DNA of 64,000 nucleotides, taken from DATBRV01 sp036560145 (lineage in GTDB: Bacteria; Myxococcota_A; UBA9160; SMWR01). Location: the NCBI GenBank assembly GCA_036560145.1, contig DATBRV010000062.1:124001-188000 (forward strand), given 5' to 3'. Below the pieces are notes generated by a model. The model was not told the DNA's origin, made no database searches, and was given only the letters and a program-made list of their open reading frames with translations. The position numbers and the translations under genes were made by a program. Below are positions 17,055 through 26,275 of the stretch, piece after piece (position 1 is the first letter of the stretch; every line of letters begins with the position of its first letter).

Positions 17055-18098
17055 GTGAGCGCAGCCACCTCCGGCGCCCGGCCGCGCCTCGACTTCGTCG
17101 ACGCGTTTCGGGGCTTTGCGATCCTGCTGGTGGTGGGCGTCCACGCGGCCTCCGCCAGCGCCGTCGCGGACCACTGGCTGGGACCGGCGATCCTCCAGCT
17201 CGTCTTCACGCTCGGAGTCCCCGGATTCTTCCTGGCCGACGGGTACCTGTTCGCGATCGCCCGCCGCCGCGATCCGGACTTCGCGTTCGGGCCGTTCCTG
17301 CGGCGCAGCGCGCGCCGGCTGCTGCTGCCCTGGCTGCTCTTCACGATCCTCTACGGCCTGGCGCAGGCGGGCGCCGAGTGGACGGGCCTGGCCAGCCAGC
17401 CGATCCTCGCAAACGCGACACTATCCCGTGTCCTCTGGCTCGCCTACGGCTCGGCCTTTGCGATCCAGCTCTATTTCCTGCTCTCGCTCTTCCTGATCCG
17501 CTCGCTCGCGGGCGTCTGGCGCCGGCTCGCGCTCGCCCCCTGGCCGCTCGTGCTCGCGGTCTGGGGCGGCTACGCGGCGCTCGAGATCGCCTGGCTCGAT
17601 CCGACCCTCGACGCGCACGTCCGCACGCCCGGCCTCGATCCCATCACCCATGCCTTCTGGGGGCTCCAGTTCTACCTGCTCGGGATGGCCTGCGCGGCCG
17701 CGGACGCCGCGATCCGGCGACACGCGCCCATCCTTTTGGCGGCGGCCACTGCGCTGGCGGCGGGCATCCTCGCGCTCGGCATCGATGCCCAGCACGTCTT
17801 CGAGTATGCCCTCCGGATGGGGGCGTTCCTGGCGTTCCTGATCAGCGCCCCCCTCACCCGCGCCCTGCGCGGTGTGGGACGCCACAGCATGGGCATCTAC
17901 CTGCTCCACCAGCCCGTTCTGCTGAAGGTCTTCGTGCTGGCGGGCGGGGCGCTCGTCGCGAGCCCTCCGCTCCGCTTCGGCCTCGACGTCGCGGGCGCGT
18001 TCCTGGCGGCGTGGGGCGCCAGCGTTCTGCTCTCCAGGTACCGGACGGGCCGGCTGATCCTCGGGGAGGCCCTCGAGCCGGCTTCGTCCCGGATTTGA
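17055..18098 (+). CDS. Acyltransferase-3 family membrane protein
   Basis: 347 aa with about ten membrane helices. The opening RLDFVDAFRGFAILLVVGVHAAS carries the Arg-Gly and His of the acyltransferase-3 active site; FLRRSARRLLLPWLLFTILYG is the second conserved segment. GVGRHSMGIYLLHQPVLLK near the end is also typical. Such enzymes O-acetylate or otherwise acylate exported polysaccharides, lipopolysaccharide or peptidoglycan. The start is GTG 17055. It differs from the OpgC-like gene at 15254 in sequence, so the window has two membrane acyltransferases of different subtypes. Confidence 0.8.
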   Translation: MSAATSGARPRLDFVDAFRGFAILLVVGVHAASASAVADHWLGPAILQLVFTLGVPGFFLADGYLFAIARRRDPDFAFGPFLRRSARRLLLPWLLFTILYGLAQAGAEWTGLASQPILANATLSRVLWLAYGSAFAIQLYFLLSLFLIRSLAGVWRRLALAPWPLVLAVWGGYAALEIAWLDPTLDAHVRTPGLDPITHAFWGLQFYLLGMACAAADAAIRRHAPILLAAATALAAGILALGIDAQHVFEYALRMGAFLAFLISAPLTRALRGVGRHSMGIYLLHQPVLLKVFVLAGGALVASPPLRFGLDVAGAFLAAWGASVLLSRYRTGRLILGEALEPASSRI

Positions 18099-18205
18099 AG
18101 CCCCACGGGGCGCCCGCGGCCCCACTTATGGCATTCTGGCGGGCGGGCTGCCGTGGGCGCGTTCCCTATCGCCTTCTGAGGGGCACTCACGGTGGGGGAA
18201 TCGGC

Positions 18206-19588
18206 ATGAGCCTGAATGGATCCGTGATCCTGATCGAGCTCAACGAGCTCACGCCCGCGTTGATCTCCCGCTTCATGCAGGCCGGAGCGCTCCCGAACTT
18301 CCAGCGCTTCTTCCGCGAGTCGCAGGTCTTCACGACGGACGCCGGCGAGGCCGGCCTGCGCCTGAACCCCTGGATCCAGTGGGTGACGGTGCACACCGGC
18401 CTTCCGCTCGACGAGCACGGGGTGATGCTGCTCGGCGAGCGTCCCAAGCTCCCCACCTGCGGAGTCGTCGATCGGGTCGCGGAAGCGGGTGGCCGGGTCT
18501 GGATGTGCGGGAGCATGAACATCCCCTTCCAGACGCCGCTCCCGGGCGCCGTGCTGCCCGATCCCTGGTCGGCCGACAGCGCTCCCTTCCCGGGCGAGCT
18601 CGACACCTACCTGCGTATGGTCCGCCACCACGTGCAGGAGCACACCAATCCCGATAGCCGCCTCGGCGCGGGCGACTACGCCCGCTTCGGCGCCTTCATG
18701 GCGACCCACGGCCTCTCCCCCTCGACCGTCTGGGCGGCAGCGCGACAGCTCGCGCGCGAGCGCGGAGGGCGCTACGGGTGGAAGCGGATCAGCATCCTCG
18801 ACCGCCTCCAGTTCGATCTCTTCCGGCACTACCACCGGAAGATCCGGCCCCATCTCTCCACCTTCTTTACGAACAGCGTGGCGCACATGCAGCACACCCG
18901 CTGGCGGAACCTCGAGCCGGAGCGGTTCGACGTAAAGCCGAGCGCGAGCGAGCAGGCGGAGTTCCACGACGCGGTGGAGTTCGCCTACCGCGAGAACGAC
19001 GCGACCATCGGCCGCTTCCTCGATCTCGCCGGCGAGGACACCACGCTGGTCTTCCTGACCGCCCTCAGCCAACAGCCCGACGTGCGCTACGAAGAGATCG
19101 GCGGCAAGCGTTTCTATCGCCCGCGCGATTTCCAGCGTCTGGTCGCCTTCGCCGGGATCACCGGCCCGCACGAGTGCGCGCCGGTGATGTCCGAGGAGTT
19201 CTGGCTGCGCTTCGAGGACGAGCCCGCCGCGCAGCGGGCCGCGCAGCGGCTCGAGGCGCTCCAGGTGGGCGGCAAGCGCGCCTTCCGCGCCGAGCGCCGC
19301 GAGCGCGAGATCTACACCGGCTGCGACCTCTCCGGCGAGGTGGAGCCGGACGCCATGCTGGTGAGCGCCGAGAGCGGCGCGGCGGCCCCTTTCTACGAGC
19401 TGCTCTACCAGGCCGAGACGCTGAAGAGCGGCGTCCACCACCCGGACGGGCTGCTCTGGATCCGCCGGCCCGATCGCCGGCACACCGTGCACGCCGGCAA
19501 AGTGCCGCTCACCGCGGTGGCGCCCAGCGTGCTGCGGATGCTCGGGGTCGAGATCCCCAGCTCCATGAAGGAAGCCCCGCTCCTCTAG
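18206..19588 (+). CDS. Alkaline-phosphatase-superfamily protein with altered metal ligands
   Basis: 460 aa, no signal peptide; ATG 18206 has GTGGGGGAA upstream. The fold pattern is that of type I phosphodiesterases/nucleotide pyrophosphatases: first strand VILIELNEL, the nucleophile region WVTVHTGLP (Thr61 or Thr64) and the late GVHHPDGLLWIRRPDRRH. However, the first metal ligand (normally Asp in IDG) reads ELNE (residues 11-14), and the usual SDHG near residue 287 reads ALSQQ. The segment FFTNSVAHMQHTRWRN (about 220-235) is conserved-looking and specific. I believe this is a distinct clade of the superfamily, often near surface glycan genes; its reaction is unknown. Confidence 0.6.
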   Translation: MSLNGSVILIELNELTPALISRFMQAGALPNFQRFFRESQVFTTDAGEAGLRLNPWIQWVTVHTGLPLDEHGVMLLGERPKLPTCGVVDRVAEAGGRVWMCGSMNIPFQTPLPGAVLPDPWSADSAPFPGELDTYLRMVRHHVQEHTNPDSRLGAGDYARFGAFMATHGLSPSTVWAAARQLARERGGRYGWKRISILDRLQFDLFRHYHRKIRPHLSTFFTNSVAHMQHTRWRNLEPERFDVKPSASEQAEFHDAVEFAYRENDATIGRFLDLAGEDTTLVFLTALSQQPDVRYEEIGGKRFYRPRDFQRLVAFAGITGPHECAPVMSEEFWLRFEDEPAAQRAAQRLEALQVGGKRAFRAERREREIYTGCDLSGEVEPDAMLVSAESGAAAPFYELLYQAETLKSGVHHPDGLLWIRRPDRRHTVHAGKVPLTAVAPSVLRMLGVEIPSSMKEAPLL

Positions 19589-19629
19589 GCGGCGGGGCGA
19601 AACCGAGGCCTATGCAGATCGAGGCCGGC

Positions 19630-20640
19630 TCAGCTCGCGGCGCGCAGCCGACCGCGCAGCCCGAGCAGCAGCTTCACGAGCGGGCCCGGGAGTCCGGCGA
19701 GCAGCTTGTGGCCGAGCGGCGGCCGCTGCATGCGCGCCAGCTCCTCGCGCGCGTCGCGCAGCCGGCCGAGCAGGATCAGATCGGCGGCGCGGCTGGCGCG
19801 CAGGTCGTCGACCACGGCCTGGTACTCCGCACCGTGCGTGGCCAGAAAAGCCGGATCGGCGCCCCAGACGCGCGCCAGCACCACCAGGTTCGCCTCCGCG
19901 CGGCGCAGGCTGTCGTACTCCGAGAGCCGCTCGCCGGCGTGGCCGTGCTGCCAGGCGGTCTCGCAGTCGAAGAAGGCGGCCAGGCCGCGGCGCGAGAGCC
20001 GGCCGAAGCACTCGAGATCCTCGAGCGTGGGGACGTCCTCGGCGAAGTGCAGCGCATCGCCCGCCTCCACGCGGCGCGCGACCAGCGAGGTGGTGAGCAC
20101 GTAGCCGCGAGCGAACTCGCGCTGGTAGAGGCTTCCGACGTGGACAGGAAAGTCGGGGATGCCCTCCGGCAACGCGGCGTGGGCGGAATACGGCGCCCCG
20201 GGCCCCAGGATCTCGTCCCAGCCGCGCGCATCCCGATGCCAGTGGATCAGGTGACGGCGGCGCTCGCGGCCCTCGCCGTCGGTGACGCCGAACTCGCTGA
20301 AGACGAAGAGCACGTCGGGACGCGCCGCCAGCCAGCGCCGCGCCAGCTCGAGCTTGCCCGGCATCCATTCGTCGTCGGAATCGAGGAAGGCGACCAGATC
20401 GCGCGTCGCCTCGCGGATGCCGCGGTTGCGGGCCGCGCCCGCCCCGCGGTTCGGGGTGCGCAGATAGCGAATCCTGTCGCGGTAGTCGGCCAGCGCCTGC
20501 TCGGTGCCGTCGCTCGAGCCGTCGTCCACCACGAGGATCTCGTCGAGCGGCGTGACCTGCGCGAGGGCGGACGCGAGCGCGCGGCCCACCAGATGGGCGC
20601 GGTTGTAGGTCGGGATCACGACGGAGACGGAGAGGGCCAC
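19630..20640 (-). CDS. Family 2 glycosyltransferase
   Basis: 336-aa cytoplasmic enzyme with the GT-A fold: SVSVVIPTYNRAHLVGRAL at the start, the nucleotide-sugar site EILVVDDGSSDGT, and the metal-binding DSDDEWM (about residues 86-92). It would transfer a sugar from an NDP-sugar to an acceptor in a surface glycan. After the catalytic half there is a variable region rich in Arg and Ala. Start is GTG 20640, with AGG upstream. It ends near the phosphatase-like gene (convergent) and is divergent from a CelD-like acetyltransferase, so it is a single-gene unit in a group of glycan genes. Confidence 0.88.
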   Translation of the reverse strand: MALSVSVVIPTYNRAHLVGRALASALAQVTPLDEILVVDDGSSDGTEQALADYRDRIRYLRTPNRGAGAARNRGIREATRDLVAFLDSDDEWMPGKLELARRWLAARPDVLFVFSEFGVTDGEGRERRRHLIHWHRDARGWDEILGPGAPYSAHAALPEGIPDFPVHVGSLYQREFARGYVLTTSLVARRVEAGDALHFAEDVPTLEDLECFGRLSRRGLAAFFDCETAWQHGHAGERLSEYDSLRRAEANLVVLARVWGADPAFLATHGAEYQAVVDDLRASRAADLILLGRLRDAREELARMQRPPLGHKLLAGLPGPLVKLLLGLRGRLRAAS

Positions 20641-20708
20641 GGCAACCTGCGCTTGGGCCGCGCCAGCCTATCACAGGCGGCTCTCGCTGCCGGGACCGGG
20701 AGGGCGCG

Positions 20709-21950
20709 ATGAACGCGCGTGGCGCCGTCGTCTCGTCGCTGGCGCTGCCCGCCGGCGAAGGCCTCGAACGACACGTCGGCGAGTGGCGCCGCCTCGCAGC
20801 CGCCGCGCTCGAGCCCAATCCGTTCTACGAGCCGGCGCTGCTGCTGCCGGCATTGCGTTCGCTGCGCGGCGACGCGCAGGTCGAGGTGGTGCTCGTCTTC
20901 CGGCAGGATCCCGGCGCGGGCTCGCCGGCGCGCCTGATCGGCTTGTTCCCGCTCGAGCGGATCGCGCGCTACCGCGGCGTTCCAATCGCGTGCTTCCAGC
21001 TCTGGAAGCACCTGCACTGCTTCCTGTGCACGCCGCTGGTCGACGCCGAGCACGCGTCCGAGAGCCTCGCCGGGCTCTTCGAGTGGCTGCGCGGCCCCTC
21101 CGGCGCTCCGCTCGTCGAGCTCGGCTTCAGCGCGGGGGACGGCGCCTGGGCCGACGCGCTCGCGGCCTTCCTGCGCGAGAGCCGCCGCCACGCCGCGGTG
21201 GCGGATTCGTTCTCGCGCGCCTGCTTCCGCCCGGCCGCCGACTTCAAGACCTACCTCGCGGCGGCCTTCCCGCGTCAGAAGCGCAAGGAGTTCGCCCGCC
21301 TCGAGCGGCGCCTGGCCGAGAGCGGGAAGCTCGAGTTCTCCGAGCTCCGCCCGGGCGAGGATCCGCTCCCCTGGATCGACGCGTTCCTCGCGCTCGAGGC
21401 CTCCGGCTGGAAGGGCCGGGACGGCACCGCGATCGCGGCCGACCCGGCTCAGCGCGGGTTCTTCCGGGAGGGCGCCGCCGCGCTCGCCGACGACGGACGC
21501 CTGTGGATGCTCGGTCTCTCGCTCGATGGCCGCTGGATCGCGCTCAAATGCAACTTTCTCGCCGGCCACGGGACTTTCGCGTTCAAGATCGCCTATGACG
21601 AGAAGTACGCCCGCTTCTCGCCCGGCGTGCTGCTCGAGATCGAGGCGCTCACGCGCCTGCACCAGCGGCCGCAGATCCAGTGGATGGATTCCTGCGCCGT
21701 CGCCGACCACTTCATGGCCAACCGCCTGTGGACCAGCCGGCGCGAGATCACCACACAGCTGATCGCGAGCGGCACGACGAGCGGGCGGTTCTTCGTGCGC
21801 GCTATGCCCTTCCTTCAGCGTGCACGAGGTATTCTGACCCGCCTGAAGCGAGGCCGGGCCACGGCTCCGGCGCTCGCAGCGGAAGCGGACTCCGGCTCGG
21901 GCGAGACGCCCGAGCGTGCTACTCATTTGCCCTCGCCAGGAGCCCCCTAG
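20709..21950 (+). CDS. CelD/BcsL-like GNAT acetyltransferase
   Basis: 413-aa soluble protein. The layout fits the double GNAT (FemAB-like) fold of the CelD group: an N-terminal half with NPFYEPALLLPALRSL and IGLFPLERI, then a second half with FPRQKRKEFARLERRLAE, FLALEASGWKGRDGTAIA and LDGRWIALKCNFLAG, FKIAYDEKYARFSPGVLL. The last two segments are diagnostic for this group. Members are linked to cellulose and exopolysaccharide synthesis, probably acetylating sugars. The C-terminal 40 residues are Ala/Pro rich and disordered. GGAGGG lies just before ATG 20709. The stop overlaps the GTG start of the efflux adaptor gene. Confidence 0.75.
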   Translation: MNARGAVVSSLALPAGEGLERHVGEWRRLAAAALEPNPFYEPALLLPALRSLRGDAQVEVVLVFRQDPGAGSPARLIGLFPLERIARYRGVPIACFQLWKHLHCFLCTPLVDAEHASESLAGLFEWLRGPSGAPLVELGFSAGDGAWADALAAFLRESRRHAAVADSFSRACFRPAADFKTYLAAAFPRQKRKEFARLERRLAESGKLEFSELRPGEDPLPWIDAFLALEASGWKGRDGTAIAADPAQRGFFREGAAALADDGRLWMLGLSLDGRWIALKCNFLAGHGTFAFKIAYDEKYARFSPGVLLEIEALTRLHQRPQIQWMDSCAVADHFMANRLWTSRREITTQLIASGTTSGRFFVRAMPFLQRARGILTRLKRGRATAPALAAEADSGSGETPERATHLPSPGAP

Positions 21951-23116
21951 TGTCGAACCGCAAGCCCCCGACCCTCCTTTCCTTGCTGCTCGCCGTCCTG
22001 CTCGCCGCCTGCGGCACGGACGACGTCAGCCTGGCGCCGCCGCCCGAAGTCGTGGTGGCGACCGTCGAGAAGCAGGACGTCGAGATCTTCTCGGAGTGGG
22101 TCGGCACCACCACCGGCTACGTGAACGCCCAGATCTATCCCAAGATCCAGGGATACCTGCTCAAGCAGGCCTACCGCGACGGCGGGGTCGTGCAGGCAGG
22201 CGACCTGCTCTTCGAGATCGACCCTCGCCAGTTCCAGGCGACCCTCGACGAGGCGACCGGCCAGCTCGCCCGTGCGCGCGCCGCGCTCGGCAAGTACGAG
22301 CTGGACGTCGCGCGCTACACCCCGCTCGCGGCCGAAGGCGCCGTCAGCCAGCAGGAGCTCGACAACGCCGTGCAGGCGCGCTCGGGCAGCGCGGCGCAGG
22401 TGGACTCCGCGCGCGCCGCCGTCGAGCAGGCGCGGCTCAATCTCCAATGGACGCAGGTGAAATCGCCGCTCACCGGGGTGGCGGGGATCGCCAGCGCCCA
22501 GGTCGGCGATCTCGTCAGCCCCCAGACGCTGCTCACCAGCGTCTCGCAGCTCGACCCCATCAAGGTCACCTTCCCGGTCAGCGAGATCGACTACCTGCGC
22601 TTCGCCCAGCGAGTCCGGGAGCTGGACGAATCGCCGCAGCAGGAGCAGCCGGCCAACCTCCAGCTGATCCTCGCCAACGGCGAGCGCTATCCCGAGCCCG
22701 GCCGCCTCAGCGTCGCGGGCCTCGAGGTCACCACCACCACCGGCACCATCGACGTGCAGGGCGTCTTTCCGAACCCGAACAACCTGCTGCGTCCGGGGCA
22801 GTTCGCGAAGGTCCGCGCGGTGACCGAGCGCCTGCCGGGCGCGCTCGTGATTCCCCAGCGGGCCGTGCGCGACCTCCAGGGCTTGAGCCAGGTCGCCGTC
22901 GTGGGCGCGGAGGACAAGGTGGCCTTCAAGAACGTGCAGCTCGGCTCCGCGAGCGGCAGCGACTACGTCGTCACCGCAGGGCTCGCGGCGGGCGAGCGCG
23001 TGGTCGTCGAGGGGCTTCAGAAGATCCGCGACGGCGTCGTCGTGAAGCCGGTGACCCCGGCCGCGAAGGAAGCCGCCGCGGCGGCCCCCCCGACCCCGGC
23101 GAATCCCGAGAAGTAG
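21950..23116 (+). CDS. RND efflux periplasmic adaptor lipoprotein (AcrA/MexA-like)
   Basis: 388 aa. GTG 21950 overlaps the preceding TAG; AGGAG lies upstream. The signal ends in a lipobox (LLAACG), so the protein is anchored by lipid. The segments then follow the adaptor order: VVVATVEKQDVEIFSEWVG (membrane-proximal), the barrel-sandwich lipoyl strand IQGYLLKQAYRDGGVVQAGD, a helical hairpin with TPLAAEGAVSQQELDNA, and the beta-barrel LTGVAGIASAQVGDLV...DPIKVTFPVSE. It links the inner-membrane pump to the outer-membrane channel. It is first of a four-gene operon: adaptor, pump, channel, hydrolase. Confidence 0.93.
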   Translation: MSNRKPPTLLSLLLAVLLAACGTDDVSLAPPPEVVVATVEKQDVEIFSEWVGTTTGYVNAQIYPKIQGYLLKQAYRDGGVVQAGDLLFEIDPRQFQATLDEATGQLARARAALGKYELDVARYTPLAAEGAVSQQELDNAVQARSGSAAQVDSARAAVEQARLNLQWTQVKSPLTGVAGIASAQVGDLVSPQTLLTSVSQLDPIKVTFPVSEIDYLRFAQRVRELDESPQQEQPANLQLILANGERYPEPGRLSVAGLEVTTTTGTIDVQGVFPNPNNLLRPGQFAKVRAVTERLPGALVIPQRAVRDLQGLSQVAVVGAEDKVAFKNVQLGSASGSDYVVTAGLAAGERVVVEGLQKIRDGVVVKPVTPAAKEAAAAAPPTPANPEK

Positions 23117-23119
23117 TCG

Positions 23120-26100
23120 ATGTCCCGATTCTTCATCGACCGCCCGATCGTGGCGATCGTGATCGCGATCCTCACGGTCGTCGGCGGCCTGGTGATGCTC
23201 CAGCGCCTGCCGATCGCGCAGTACCCGGACATCGTGCCTCCGGTCATCGAGATCAAGGCCACCTACACCGGCGCCGACGCCATCACGGTCGAGCAGTCGG
23301 TCGCCACGCCGATCGAGCAGCAGGTCAACGGCGTTCAAGGCATGATCTACCTGAAGTCCATCAACGGCAGCGACGGCACCTTGACGCTGCAGGTGAGCTT
23401 CGACGTCGGCACCGACGTCAACCTCGACCAGGTCTTCGCGCAGAACCGGCTCTCCCAGGCGACCTCGCAGCTGCCGCCCAGCGTCAACAGCTACGGCGTC
23501 ACGGTGCAGCAGACCGTCGGCCTCCCGCTGCTGGTGATCCCGATCTTCTCTCCGGACGGCACCTACACCGCGAGCTTCCTGGGCAATTACGCCACCATCA
23601 ACGTCACCGACGCCCTGGCGCGGGTCCCCGGCGTGGGCCAGGTCAAGCTGTTCGGGACCTCCGACTACGCCATGCGGATCTGGGTGCGGCCAGACACGCT
23701 CGCCAAGCTCCAGCTCACCGTCACCGATCTGCTGAACGCCGTGCAGGCGCAAAACATCGTCAACCCGGCCGGCATGATCGGCGCCGAGCCCGCGCCCGCG
23801 GGCCAGGAGTTCACCTACAGCGTCACCGCGCAGGGGCGGCTGGTGGAGGCCGAGCAGTTCGGCGAGATCATCGTGCGCGCCAATCCGGACGGCTCGCTGG
23901 TGCGGCTGCGCGACGTGGCGCGGATCGATCTCGGCTCCCTCAACTACATGCAGATCGGCCGCTACCAGGGCAAGCCCGCCGCCGCGCTCGCCATCTACCA
24001 GGCGCCGGGCTCGAACGCCCTCGCCACCGGCAACGCGCTCAAGGAGCGGATGAAGGAGATCTCGCAGCGCTTCCCGACCGGCCTCGATTACGCCATCGCG
24101 CTGGATACCACGCTCCCCGTCAGCGAGGGCATCAACGAGATCATGCACACGCTGGTCGAGGCGATGGTGCTCGTGATCCTGGTGGTCTTCCTGTTCCTCC
24201 AGGGTTGGCGCGCGACGCTGATCCCGCTGATCGCCGTGCCCGTCTCGCTGATCGGCGCCTTCCTGGTCTTCCCAATGCTCGGCTTCTCGATCAACACCCT
24301 CTCCCTGCTCGGCCTGGTGCTCGCGATCGGGCTGGTGGTGGACGACGCCATCGTGGTGGTGGAGGCGGTCGAGGTGGGCATCGAGCACGGGCTCTCGCCC
24401 CGCGACGCCACCATCAAGGCGATGGACGAGGTTTCCGGGCCCGTGATCGGGATCGCGCTGATCCTGGCGGCGGTCTTCATCCCGGCGGGCTTCATGACCG
24501 GGATCACCGGAAGCCTGTATCAGCAGTTCGCCATCACGATCGCGATCTCCGTGCTGATCTCCGCCTTCAACGCGCTCTCCCTCTCTCCGGCGCTCTCGGC
24601 CCTGCTGCTGCGGCCGAAGCAGCCGAGCTCGGGACCGATCGGGCGCTTCTTCGCCGCCTTCAACCGCTTCTTCGAGCGCGTCACGACCGGCTACGTGAAC
24701 ATCTCGGCCGGCGCGATCAAGCGTGCGGCGCGGACCATGCTCCTGCTCGGGGGGCTCACCGTGATCGGCCTCGGGATCGGCCGCGTGCTCCCGACCTCCT
24801 TCGTCCCGAGCGAGGACCAGGGCTACTTCTTCCTCCAGGTCTCGCTGCCGGACGCGGCTTCCCTCCAGCGCACCGACGTGGTGGCGCGTGACATCGAAGG
24901 GATCCTGGCAGAGACGCACGGCGTCCAGAGCTACACGACGATCGTCGGCTTCAGCCTGCTCGCGAACATCTCGGCTTCCTACAACGCCTTCTACTTCGTG
25001 CAGCTCGATCCGTGGGGGGAGCGCGGGGATCGCACGGCGGACGTGATCATGCACGAGCTCAACGGGCATCTGCGCGGGCTGCCGGGCGCCCAGGCCTTCG
25101 CGTTCCCTCCTCCTTCGATCCCCGGCATCGGAACCTCGGGCGGCTTCGACATGATGCTCCAGGACCGCAGCGGCCGGAGTGACGTCGCCTACCTGGCCGA
25201 GAACGCGCAGCGCTTCATCGAAGCCGCCAACCAGCGGCCCGAGCTGAGCGGCGTCGTCAGCATGTTCCGGCCCAACGTCCCCCAGCTGTTCGCCGAGGTG
25301 AACACCGACAAGGTCTTCAAGCTCGGCGTGAAGATCGAAGACGTCTATTCGGCATTGCAGGCGCTGCTCGGGTCGGCCTACGTGAACCTGTTCAACCGGT
25401 TCGGGCGGCAGTGGAAGGTGTTCCTCCAGGCGGAGCCGGAGTTCCGGGTCAAGGCCGAGGACATCGGACAGTTCTACGTGCGCAACCGCGACCAGCAGAT
25501 GGTCCCGCTCTCCACCCTGGTGAAGGCGGAACCCTCCTTCGGGCCCGCCTACACCAACCGCTACAACCTGTTCCGCAGCGTCGAGGTGCTGGGGAATCCC
25601 GCCCCCGGCTACAGCTCGGATCAGGCGATGGCCGCGGCCGAAGAGGTCGCGCGCGAGGTGCTGCCCACCGACATGTCCTACGAGTGGACGGCGATGTCCT
25701 ATCAGGAGCAGAAGGCGGGCGGCAGCGCGGGCGTCTTCGCGCTCTCGCTCTTCTTCGTCTTCCTGATCCTGGCGGGCATGTACGAGAGCTGGTCGCTGCC
25801 CTGGAGCGTGCTGCTCACCACCCCCGTCGCCATCTTCGGCGCCTTCCTCGGCATCTGGATGCGCGGGCTCGACAACGACGTCTTCTCGCAGATCGGCCTG
25901 ATCATGCTGATCGGGCTGGTCGCGAAGAACGCGATCCTGATCGTCGAGTTCGCGAAGCTGGAGCTCGAGAAGGGCGAGAAGAGCCTGGTGGAGGCGACGC
26001 TCTACGGCGCCAAGCTGCGGCTGCGCCCGATCCTGATGACGAGCTTCGCCTTCATCCTCGGCTGCGTGCCGCTCTGGATCGCCTCGGGCTCCGGGGCGGT

Positions 26101-26275
26101 CTCGCGCCAGAGCATCGGCACCACCGTGGTGACCGGCATGCTGGCCGCCACCGCGATCGCGATCTTCATCGTGCCCGTGCTCTTCGTGCTGGTCGAGCGG
26201 ATCGCGAACCGGGGCGCGCACGGCGAGGCCGCGCCGCCGAAGGGAGCGCCGCCGGCGCCCGGAGCCCACCCCTGA
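23120..26275 (+). CDS. RND multidrug efflux pump, HAE1 family (AcrB-like)
   Basis: 1051 aa, the normal length of AcrB. Starts MSRFFIDRPIVAIVIAIL as usual. The proton-relay residues are present: the Asp pair in AIGLVVDDAIVVVEAVE of helix 4, the Lys in GLVAKNAILIVEFAKLE of helix 10, and Arg in LRPILMTSFAFILG of helix 11. Two large periplasmic loops (about residues 35-335 and 560-870) form the porter and funnel domains. It exports hydrophobic or amphipathic compounds using proton flow. It starts four bases after the adaptor stop and its TGA overlaps the ATG of the channel gene, so the trio is one translational unit. The substrate is not predictable. Confidence 0.95.
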   Translation: MSRFFIDRPIVAIVIAILTVVGGLVMLQRLPIAQYPDIVPPVIEIKATYTGADAITVEQSVATPIEQQVNGVQGMIYLKSINGSDGTLTLQVSFDVGTDVNLDQVFAQNRLSQATSQLPPSVNSYGVTVQQTVGLPLLVIPIFSPDGTYTASFLGNYATINVTDALARVPGVGQVKLFGTSDYAMRIWVRPDTLAKLQLTVTDLLNAVQAQNIVNPAGMIGAEPAPAGQEFTYSVTAQGRLVEAEQFGEIIVRANPDGSLVRLRDVARIDLGSLNYMQIGRYQGKPAAALAIYQAPGSNALATGNALKERMKEISQRFPTGLDYAIALDTTLPVSEGINEIMHTLVEAMVLVILVVFLFLQGWRATLIPLIAVPVSLIGAFLVFPMLGFSINTLSLLGLVLAIGLVVDDAIVVVEAVEVGIEHGLSPRDATIKAMDEVSGPVIGIALILAAVFIPAGFMTGITGSLYQQFAITIAISVLISAFNALSLSPALSALLLRPKQPSSGPIGRFFAAFNRFFERVTTGYVNISAGAIKRAARTMLLLGGLTVIGLGIGRVLPTSFVPSEDQGYFFLQVSLPDAASLQRTDVVARDIEGILAETHGVQSYTTIVGFSLLANISASYNAFYFVQLDPWGERGDRTADVIMHELNGHLRGLPGAQAFAFPPPSIPGIGTSGGFDMMLQDRSGRSDVAYLAENAQRFIEAANQRPELSGVVSMFRPNVPQLFAEVNTDKVFKLGVKIEDVYSALQALLGSAYVNLFNRFGRQWKVFLQAEPEFRVKAEDIGQFYVRNRDQQMVPLSTLVKAEPSFGPAYTNRYNLFRSVEVLGNPAPGYSSDQAMAAAEEVAREVLPTDMSYEWTAMSYQEQKAGGSAGVFALSLFFVFLILAGMYESWSLPWSVLLTTPVAIFGAFLGIWMRGLDNDVFSQIGLIMLIGLVAKNAILIVEFAKLELEKGEKSLVEATLYGAKLRLRPILMTSFAFILGCVPLWIASGSGAVSRQSIGTTVVTGMLAATAIAIFIVPVLFVLVERIANRGAHGEAAPPKGAPPAPGAHP

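Noticed and set aside
21947..26269. A 1440-codon open frame on the minus strand
   Set aside because: It lies opposite the RND adaptor and pump genes and has an His/Asp/Arg-rich shadow composition typical of antisense frames in GC-rich DNA; the plus-strand genes have clear domains.
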